Of a stretch of 64,000 nt of DNA, positions 57,798 to 64,000 are shown in pieces. How positions within the stretch are numbered: position 1 is the first letter of the stretch; every line of letters begins with the position of its first letter. Position numbers and translations under genes: made by a program. Source of the stretch: a bacterium (GTDB lineage: Bacteria; Krumholzibacteriota; Krumholzibacteriia; LZORAL124-64-63); NCBI GenBank assembly GCA_016719645.1, contig JADJYS010000002.1, positions 124,001 to 188,000 on the forward strand, written 5' to 3'. The notes under the pieces are model-generated. The model saw only the letters and a program-made list of their open reading frames with translations, was not told where the DNA came from and did not search any database.

Positions 57798-59572
57798 GCG
57801 AAGCGAAACTGATCCGGACGCACCGGTGCTGCGACATCGACACCTCCCGCGTGGGGGAGACCGTCCGGCTGGCCGGCTGGGCCGCGAAGATCCGCGACAT
57901 GGGCGGCGTCACCTTCATCGACCTGCGGGACCGCTACGGCACCGTCCAGGTGGTCTTCGAGGACGGCGACCTGCCCGCGCGCAGCGGCCTGGTGAAGCTG
58001 GAGTCGGTGATCTCGGTGTCCGGGCGCGTCCGCCCCCGGCCCGAGGGCATGGTCAACCAGACGATGGTCACCGGCGCGGTCGAGGTGGCGGCGGCGGAGA
58101 TCGAGGTGCTCAACCCCTGCAAGCCGCTGCCCTTCCAGCTCGACCAGGCGGCGCAGGCCGCGGACGAGCTGCGCCTGAAGTACCGCTACGTCGACCTGCG
58201 CCGGCCCGAGATGATGAACAACCTGATGGTGCGCCACCGGGCCGCCCAGGCGGTGCGCCGCTACCTCGGGGAGCGCGACTTCCTGGAGGTCGAGACGCCG
58301 CTGCTGATCAAGACGACGCCCGAGGGGGCGCGCGACTACGTCGTGCCCAGCCGCATCCACCCGGGACGCTTCTACGCGCTGCCGCAGTCGCCGCAGCTGT
58401 ACAAGCAGATCCTGATGGTCTCGGGCGTGGACCGCTACTACCAGCTGCCGCGCTGCCTGCGGGACGAGGACCTGCGCAAGGACCGCCAGCCCGAGCACAC
58501 CCAGATCGACCTCGAGATGAGCTTCGTGACCGAGCCGGAGATCTTCGCGCTCGTGGAGGGGATGGTGGCGACCCTGTTCCGCGAGGCCGCCGGCATCGAG
58601 CTGCCCACGCCGTTCCCGCGGCTCTCCTACGCCGAGGCCATGGACCTCTACGGGTCCGACAAGCCCGACCTGCGCTTCGGCTGCCCGATCCGCGACGTGA
58701 GCGACCTGGCGGCCGACAGCGGCTTCGGCGTCTTCGCGGCGGCCGTCGCCGAGGGGGGCGTCGTGCGCTGCCTCGCCGCCGAGGGCTGCGCCGGCTACAG
58801 CCGCAAGCAGATCACCGACCTCGAGGAGGTCGCGCGCAAGCGCGGCGCCCGCGGGATGGCCTTCGTCAAGGCGACCGCCGAGGGCTTCGACGGCGGGATC
58901 GCGAAGTTCATGACGGCGCCGTTCCAGTCGGCGCTGCGCGAGCGGCTCGGGCTGCGCGAGGGCGACCTGGTCCTGTTCGGCGCCGGTCCGGCGGCGACCG
59001 TCGGCGCGGCGCTGGGCGCCGTGCGGCTGGAGCTGGGCGCGCAGCGGGGCTGGATCCCCGAGGGCGCCTGGGCCTTCGCCTGGGTGCGCAGCTTCCCCCT
59101 GTTCGAGCGGGACGAGAAGACCGGCGCCTGGGCGGCCTGCCACCACATGTTCACGATGCCCGACGCCGCGAGCGAGCCCCTGCTCGAGAGCGATCCCGGC
59201 GCGTGCCACGGCCAGCTCTACGACCTGGTCTGCAACGGGGTCGAGCTGGGCTCGGGCAGCATCCGCATCCACCGCCGCGCGCTCCAGGAGGCGGTCTTCC
59301 GCGTGGTCGGCATGACCGAGCAGGAGTCGCGCGACAAGTTCGGCTTCTTCCTCGACGCCCTGGAGTACGGCGCGCCGCCGCACGGCGGCATCGCCCTGGG
59401 CCTGGACCGCATCGCGATGCTGCTGACCGGCAGCTCCTCGCTGCGCGACGTGATCGCGTTCCCGAAGACCTACCTGGCCTCCTCGCCCCTGGACGACTCG
59501 CCGGGCGGCATCAGCGACGCCCAGCTGGCGGAGCTGCACATCCGGGTCGTGGACGAGGCGGAGCGAGGATGA
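57794..59572 (+). CDS. aspS: Aspartyl-tRNA synthetase (bacterial type)
   Basis: A 592-residue bacterial-type AspRS. Order: N-terminal OB anticodon domain (GWAAKIRDMGGVTFIDLRDRYG), class II core with motif 1 (YLGERDFLEVETPLL), motif 2 (RCLRDEDLRKDRQPEHTQIDLE), the bacterial GAD insertion (~290-410), and motif 3 (GIALGLDRIAML). GTG 57794 overlaps the hisS stop (GTGA). The residues that separate Asp-only from Asp/Asn enzymes were not resolved by eye, so tRNA-Asn misacylation is open. Confidence 0.96.
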   Translation: MSEAKLIRTHRCCDIDTSRVGETVRLAGWAAKIRDMGGVTFIDLRDRYGTVQVVFEDGDLPARSGLVKLESVISVSGRVRPRPEGMVNQTMVTGAVEVAAAEIEVLNPCKPLPFQLDQAAQAADELRLKYRYVDLRRPEMMNNLMVRHRAAQAVRRYLGERDFLEVETPLLIKTTPEGARDYVVPSRIHPGRFYALPQSPQLYKQILMVSGVDRYYQLPRCLRDEDLRKDRQPEHTQIDLEMSFVTEPEIFALVEGMVATLFREAAGIELPTPFPRLSYAEAMDLYGSDKPDLRFGCPIRDVSDLAADSGFGVFAAAVAEGGVVRCLAAEGCAGYSRKQITDLEEVARKRGARGMAFVKATAEGFDGGIAKFMTAPFQSALRERLGLREGDLVLFGAGPAATVGAALGAVRLELGAQRGWIPEGAWAFAWVRSFPLFERDEKTGAWAACHHMFTMPDAASEPLLESDPGACHGQLYDLVCNGVELGSGSIRIHRRALQEAVFRVVGMTEQESRDKFGFFLDALEYGAPPHGGIALGLDRIAMLLTGSSSLRDVIAFPKTYLASSPLDDSPGGISDAQLAELHIRVVDEAERG

Positions 59573-60564
59573 GCGGCGCCACGGACCGGCTGAGCACGGC
59601 GGCGCCCGGCGAAGCGTCGGTCGACCTCGCGGGCGTCGACCAGTTCGCCCTGCTGGGCTGGCACGACGCCAACCTGCGCGTCCTGGAGGAGCACTACGGC
59701 GGCAGCATCTCGGTGCGCGGCGACGCCCTGGTCCTGCGCGGCGAGCCCGCCGAGACCGAGACGATGGCCAAGGTGGTCTGCCGGCTGGTCGAACTGCTGG
59801 AGCGGGAGAAGGCCCTGGACACCGTGAGCGTCCACTACGTGCTGGAGCAGCACCTGCGCCCGCAGGACGGCGAGCCCGAGGCGGTGGGCGAGACGCTGCT
59901 GGTGGCCGGGAACCGCCGCGCCATCCGCGTCAAGACCGCGGGCCAGCAGTCCTACGTCGAGGCCATCCGCGCCCACGACGTGGTCTTCGCCATCGGGCCG
60001 GCCGGCACCGGCAAGACCTACCTGGCCGTGGTCATGGCGATGGACTACCTCAAGCGCGGGCTGGTCGAGCGCATCATCCTGGTGCGGCCGGCGGTCGAGG
60101 CCGGCGAGCAGCTCGGCTTCCTGCCCGGCGACCTGCAGGAGAAGATCGATCCCTACCTGCGGCCGCTCCACGACGCGCTGGGGGACACGGTGGGCCCCGG
60201 CCGCATCCAGCGCTACATGAGCAGCGGGGTGATCGAGGCCGCGCCGCTGGCCTACATGCGCGGCCGCACCCTGAACCAGGCCTTCGTCATCCTGGACGAG
60301 GCCCAGAACACCACGCTCGGGCAGATGAAGATGTTCCTGACCAGGCTGGGCCACCAGTCGAAGGCCGTCATCACGGGCGACGTCACGCAGATCGACCTGG
60401 CGCCGGGCAAGGACTCCGGCCTGGTGCGCGTCCGCGACATCCTGGCCGGCACCGAAGGCATCGCCTTCGTCGAGCTGACGCAGCGGGACGTGGTGCGCCA
60501 CCCGCTGGTGCGGCGCATCGTGGAGGCGTTCCGCGAGGCGGAGGAACGCGGCGGGAAGAAGTGA
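59569..60564 (+). CDS. PhoH-family P-loop ATPase (YbeZ type)
   Basis: A 331-residue PhoH/YbeZ protein. An N-terminal KH-like region (residues ~35-90) precedes the ATPase: Walker A GPAGTGKT, Walker B FVILDEAQN, and VITGDVTQIDL. YbeZ acts with the ribosome-maturation endonuclease YbeY, which is encoded two genes downstream, a conserved pairing. ATG 59569 overlaps the aspS stop (ATGA). Confidence 0.94.
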   Translation: MSGATDRLSTAAPGEASVDLAGVDQFALLGWHDANLRVLEEHYGGSISVRGDALVLRGEPAETETMAKVVCRLVELLEREKALDTVSVHYVLEQHLRPQDGEPEAVGETLLVAGNRRAIRVKTAGQQSYVEAIRAHDVVFAIGPAGTGKTYLAVVMAMDYLKRGLVERIILVRPAVEAGEQLGFLPGDLQEKIDPYLRPLHDALGDTVGPGRIQRYMSSGVIEAAPLAYMRGRTLNQAFVILDEAQNTTLGQMKMFLTRLGHQSKAVITGDVTQIDLAPGKDSGLVRVRDILAGTEGIAFVELTQRDVVRHPLVRRIVEAFREAEERGGKK

Positions 60565-60583
60565 CGGCGCGAGGGGGGGCGGC

Positions 60584-62845
60584 GTGATCGGTTGGCCGGT
60601 CTTCGGCTGGATGAGGGCGCCCCGCGAGGGCGGACGCTCGTCGCGCCTGGCGGTGGGCAGCCGCCGGATGCTGCAGCGGACGACCGCGACCGGCTGGCGC
60701 CGCTGGGTCTGGCCCGCCGCGGTGGCCGCGGCGCTGGTGCTGCTGCACGCCCAGCTGATGCCCGTGGTGCCGCGCGTCGACCTCGACTTCCCGGACGCGG
60801 GCGAGATCGCCGACCGCGACATCCTGGCGCCGGTGCCCTTCAACGCGCCGGTGCTCGCCCAGGACATCGAGATGCGCCAGATGCAGGCCATGATGGCCGA
60901 GCCGCCGGTGCTGCGCCGGCTGGGCAACCCGCGCCGCGACGCGCTCGACCGGCTCTCCTCCTGGCGCGACGCGATCGTGCGCCGGGCCGGACAGACGGAG
61001 ATCTCCCTGGAGCAGCGCGCCGAGCTGGTGGGGCTGCTCTTCCCGGAGATCGCGGCCCAGGATGCGGCGCGGGCCCTGGCCCTGCCCGATCCGGCGGCGT
61101 TCTTCGCCGCGGCGGAGAACGCGCTGCGGCGCGTCCTGGACGACGGCGTGGTGGACGTGCTGCCGCCGGGCGCGTACCGGCAGGTCCGGATCTTGAGCGC
61201 CGCCGGCGAGGCGGTCGCCGACGTCGCGACGCTGGCCGCGCAGCAGGACGTGGCGGCGAGGCTCCAGCTGGCCATGTCCGCGGCCGGCCTCGCCCCCGAG
61301 CCCGCCGCCTGGGGCGGGCTGCTGCTGCGGCCGCTGGTGCTGCCCAACCTCGTCTACAGCGACGAGGACACGCGGGCGCGGCGGCTCGCCGCCCGCGAGG
61401 CCGTGCCGGTCGAGCGCGCCTTCCTGGCGGGCGAGCGCGTGGTCGAGAAGGGCGTGCGCCTGACGGCGCAGGACGCGCTCGACCTGGACGCGCTGCAGGC
61501 CCACCTCGTGGCGCAGGGCGAACCGGGGGGAGGCTCGCGCTTGCTGCGGCAGGCCGCGCGCTCGGCGCTGGTCCTGGGCGTGCTGCTGCTGTTCGGCTGG
61601 GTCGCCTCCCTCTACTTCCCGCTCCTGCTGCGCGAACCGCGGCGGCTGGTCACCGCGGCCCTGCTGCTGGGCATGGTGCTGGTCGCCGGCGCGGCCTGCC
61701 TCGCGCACCCCGCGCTGGGCTCGTACGCGGTGCCGGTCACGCTGCTCGGCATGCTGGCCACGGTGCTGTTCCGCGACCGCGTGGGCTACGCGATGACGCT
61801 GCTGACGGCCGGGCTGCTCTCCTTCCATGCGGCCGCCGGCGAGGCCGCGACGGTGTCGTGGCTGGTGATGGGGCTGCTGGCGGTGACCTTCATGCGGCGC
61901 ATCCGCCAGCGGAGCCAGTTCTACCAGGCGATCGCGATCCTCGCCGGAGCGGGCGTGGCCCTGGTGGTGCTGGAGCGCGCCGCCGGCGGCGCGCGGGCCC
62001 TGGGGCTGCTGCACGAGGCGCTGGTGGCCGCCCTCTCGCCGGTGGCGTCGGTGGCGCTGGGCCTGTTCCTGCTGCCGATCGTCGAGCCGCGGGTCGGCGT
62101 GTGCAGCGACCTGACGCTGATCGAGCTGTCGGACCTCAACCACCCGCTGCTCAAGCGGATGGCCCTGGAATCGCAGGGCACCTTCCACCACAGCCAGGTC
62201 GTCGGCCAGCTGGCCGAGAACGCCGCCCGGGCGGTGGGCGCGAACTCCCTGCTGACGCGCGTCGGCGCGCTGTTCCACGACATCGGGAAGCTGAACAAGC
62301 CCGAGTACTTCGTCGAGAACCAGGGGGGCGGTCCGAACAAGCACGACGACCTGAGCCCGAGCCTCAGCGCCCTGGTGGTCGCCGCCCACGTGAAGGACGG
62401 CATCGCGCTGGCGCGCCAGTGGCGGCTGCCGGAGGCCGTGGTCGCCTTCATCCCCGAGCACCACGGCACGCACGTGATGAAGTTCTTCTACCACAAGGCC
62501 CTGCAGAACGAGAGCAACGAGACGGTCAAGGTCGACGACTTCCGCTATCCCGGTCCGAAGCCGCAGAGCCGCGAGACGGCGATCCTGATGCTCGCCGACG
62601 CCGTCGAGGCCGCCACGCGCGCGCTGGCGAAACCCACGCCCGGGCGCATCCGCGAGGTGGTCAAGCAGGTCGCCGACGAGCGCATGCTCTGCGGCGAGCT
62701 GGACCACTGCGGCCTGACCCTGCGGGACATCGCCGCCGTGCGCGAGGCCTTCGTGCCGCTGCTGGCCGGGATCCACCACGCCCGCATCCCGTACCCCGGC
62801 CAGCGCGAGCACGCCGACACGCCCCACGGCAGGGACTGGACATGA
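60584..62845 (+). CDS. 7TM-HD phosphodiesterase, PgpH-type
   Basis: A 753-residue membrane protein. After an N-terminal helix (WVWPAAVAAALVLLHAQLM) comes a large extracytoplasmic 7TMR-HD ectodomain to ~residue 320, then about seven membrane helices, then a cytoplasmic HD domain with FHHSQVVGQLAENAARAVG, LFHDIGKLNKPEYF, PEHHGTH and LMLADAVEAATRA. Proteins of this type, including PgpH of Listeria, hydrolyse cyclic di-AMP. GTG 60584 follows GAGGGGGGGC. It sits between phoH and ybeY, a widespread order. Confidence 0.92.
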   Translation: MIGWPVFGWMRAPREGGRSSRLAVGSRRMLQRTTATGWRRWVWPAAVAAALVLLHAQLMPVVPRVDLDFPDAGEIADRDILAPVPFNAPVLAQDIEMRQMQAMMAEPPVLRRLGNPRRDALDRLSSWRDAIVRRAGQTEISLEQRAELVGLLFPEIAAQDAARALALPDPAAFFAAAENALRRVLDDGVVDVLPPGAYRQVRILSAAGEAVADVATLAAQQDVAARLQLAMSAAGLAPEPAAWGGLLLRPLVLPNLVYSDEDTRARRLAAREAVPVERAFLAGERVVEKGVRLTAQDALDLDALQAHLVAQGEPGGGSRLLRQAARSALVLGVLLLFGWVASLYFPLLLREPRRLVTAALLLGMVLVAGAACLAHPALGSYAVPVTLLGMLATVLFRDRVGYAMTLLTAGLLSFHAAAGEAATVSWLVMGLLAVTFMRRIRQRSQFYQAIAILAGAGVALVVLERAAGGARALGLLHEALVAALSPVASVALGLFLLPIVEPRVGVCSDLTLIELSDLNHPLLKRMALESQGTFHHSQVVGQLAENAARAVGANSLLTRVGALFHDIGKLNKPEYFVENQGGGPNKHDDLSPSLSALVVAAHVKDGIALARQWRLPEAVVAFIPEHHGTHVMKFFYHKALQNESNETVKVDDFRYPGPKPQSRETAILMLADAVEAATRALAKPTPGRIREVVKQVADERMLCGELDHCGLTLRDIAAVREAFVPLLAGIHHARIPYPGQREHADTPHGRDWT

Positions 62846-63393
62846 GGCTGCTGACGGTGATCAGGCTCGCGGGCGACGCGGTCCCGGACGCCGCGGCGCG
62901 GGACGAGCTGGCCGCGCTGGCCGAGCCGGTGGGCCCGGCGGACTGGACCGCCGAGCAGGTCTGGGTCGACGACGCGGAGATGGCCCGCCTCAACGGGCTC
63001 TACCGCGGCAAGCCGGAGCCCACGGACGTGCTGTCGTTCGGGAACCTGGTCGCCGCGGGCGAGGGCCCCCCCGCCGTGCGGGCGGGGGAGGGCCACGCCG
63101 CCTGCGACCTGTGGTGGGACGGCGCCGGGGACGAGCCGTGCGAGGACCCGGGCGACGCGGGCTCGCTCGTGATCGCGCCGGAGTTCGTGCGCCGCAGATG
63201 CGAGCTTCACGGCTGGGACGTCGCCGCGGAATTCGCGCTGCTGACGGTCCACGGCGCCCTGCACCTGCTGGGATGGGACCACGAGACGCCGCCCGAGGCG
63301 GCGGCCATGCGCGCCAGGGAGTCGGACCTGCTCGCCCGGCGGGGCCGGCCGCACCCGCTGGCGGGGGAGGAGGCGGACGATGGGCGCCGGTGA
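62842..63393 (+). CDS. ybeY: Endoribonuclease YbeY
   Basis: A 183-residue metal-dependent RNase for 16S rRNA 3'-end maturation and ribosome quality control. The zinc motif His-x3-His-x5-His is intact in VHGALHLLGWDHE, and the upstream family strand PEPTDVLSFG is present. An acidic insertion (residues ~72-110) makes it a little longer than usual. Its ATG overlaps the pgpH stop (ATGA), and its end overlaps the next gene by 14 bases. Confidence 0.93.
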   Translation: MRLLTVIRLAGDAVPDAAARDELAALAEPVGPADWTAEQVWVDDAEMARLNGLYRGKPEPTDVLSFGNLVAAGEGPPAVRAGEGHAACDLWWDGAGDEPCEDPGDAGSLVIAPEFVRRRCELHGWDVAAEFALLTVHGALHLLGWDHETPPEAAAMRARESDLLARRGRPHPLAGEEADDGRR

Positions 63394-64000
63394 GTACGGG
63401 GTGACGGAACTGCTGGTCTTCGCGGCCGCCTACGCCTTCGCCATGCTGATGGTGGGCCTGCTGGCGGCCTACTCGCGCGTGGTCGGGCTCTACCGCAACG
63501 GCCTGCTGGATCCCGAGTCGCTCGGTCCGGGCCTGCGGCGCAGCCTCGAGGTCCCGCAGCGCCTGGCCGCGACCGCGGGGACGCTGCACCTGGCGGCGAC
63601 CGCCGTCGGCTGCCTGGCGGCCGGCCGCTGGGCGTCCGCGGCCTGGCCCGAGCCGGGCGGCCTGCGCTTCTACGCCACGGTCGCGCTGGGCGTGGCCGTG
63701 GCCTGGTCGCTGGGCGCCGCCCTGGCCAGATGGTCGGCCCGCAGCGCCGGCGTGGCGGCCGCGCGGCTGCAGGTGCGCGTCATGGCGCCGGCGGTCTGGC
63801 TGCTGCGCCCGTGGACGTCGCTGCTGATGGGCCTGGGCGCCCGCCCCGAGGACACGCTGCCCGGCGCCGACGCCGGCTCCCAGCTGAGCGCCGGCGAGAT
63901 CCGCAGCCTCATCGACGACCAGCAGGACGGGGTCAGCCTGGAGCACGACGAGCGCGAGATGATCCAGAGCATCTTCGATTTCCGGGAGACGGCGGTGCGG
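63380..64000 (+). CDS. CorC/HlyC-CNNM family transporter component (3' partial)
   Basis: The frame from ATG 63380 runs open to the window edge (207 residues seen). It begins with a membrane segment (ELLVFAAAYAFAMLMVGLLAAY), has two or three more helices (LAATAGTLHLAATAVGCLAAG; YATVALGVAVAWSLGAALA), then the acidic linker LSAGEIRSLIDDQQDGVSLEHDEREMIQSIFDF that precedes CBS domains in CorC/HlyC/CNNM proteins. The CBS pair would lie outside the window. Family members act in Mg2+/Co2+ handling and commonly follow ybeY. Confidence 0.85.
   Translation, partial: MGAGEYGVTELLVFAAAYAFAMLMVGLLAAYSRVVGLYRNGLLDPESLGPGLRRSLEVPQRLAATAGTLHLAATAVGCLAAGRWASAAWPEPGGLRFYATVALGVAVAWSLGAALARWSARSAGVAAARLQVRVMAPAVWLLRPWTSLLMGLGARPEDTLPGADAGSQLSAGEIRSLIDDQQDGVSLEHDEREMIQSIFDFRETAVR

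Overview
The window is a 64 kb, very GC-rich (roughly 70%), gene-dense bacterial segment carrying about 50 protein genes and no rRNA, tRNA or CRISPR that I can see. Lipid A synthesis (an LpxH-type hydrolase), beta-barrel proteins and lipoproteins indicate a Gram-negative cell. Several traits point to the FCB superphylum or a neighbouring candidate phylum such as Krumholzibacteriota or Eisenbacteria: secreted proteins ending in FlgD-like domains with an N-P-C-N-P motif, a PorV/PorQ-type barrel, a short primary-like sigma factor of the Bacteroidota kind, and a Bat aerotolerance locus. The exact phylum cannot be fixed by reading alone.

Layout. 1-9 kb: a secreted deiminase (5' end cut by the window), an ECF sigma / zinc-finger anti-sigma / bactofilin-like membrane protein unit, a secreted HExxH protein, a TPR protein, a TolB-like propeller lipoprotein (frameshifted) and a class II aldolase. 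9-12.2 kb (minus strand): a porin-like barrel, a glycosyltransferase and two tandem DUF507 genes. 12.4-22.8 kb: the Bat operon (MoxR, DUF58, a small membrane protein, BatA, fused BatB-BatC, fused BatD-BatE) running into a GT-C glycosyltransferase with TPRs. 22.8-36.7 kb: housekeeping genes (queD, tdk, mutY, rlmN, rrf2), an HDOD protein, a tightly overlapped btpA-rfbB-B3/4-ggt operon, an M28 peptidase and an acyl-CoA ligase. 36.8-45.4 kb: a sigma-54 regulatory island. 45.7-53 kb: a large M6-like protein that has lost its metal site, a PorV-like barrel, lpxH and an HtrA protease. 53-64 kb: a primary-like sigma factor and a long operon amidase-ybbR-hisS-aspS-phoH-pgpH-ybeY-corC, cut at the right edge.

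The most unusual part is 36.8-45.4 kb. It holds two sigma-54 enhancer-binding proteins, one a response regulator and the other a TPR-GAF-like sensor. Between them lies a small secreted protein behind a near-consensus sigma-70 promoter. After the second activator comes an 830-base stretch with no credible gene. It carries a perfect IHF consensus, a GG-N10-GC sigma-54 promoter, about 300 nt of sequence with long inverted repeats, and an intrinsic terminator: in effect a predicted sigma-54-dependent structured small RNA. A second sigma-54 promoter follows and drives a fibronectin-III lipoprotein and a DUF4384 envelope protein. The layout recalls cbrB-crcZ of Pseudomonas (a sigma-54 activator followed by a sigma-54-dependent sRNA), although no sequence relationship is claimed.

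Three genes (near 7465, 30240 and 31530) are broken by single-base frameshifts, and a CAG-rich tract near 17925 holds a fourth. Each is followed at once by intact family sequence in another frame, so assembly indels are likely and the break points should be checked against reads.
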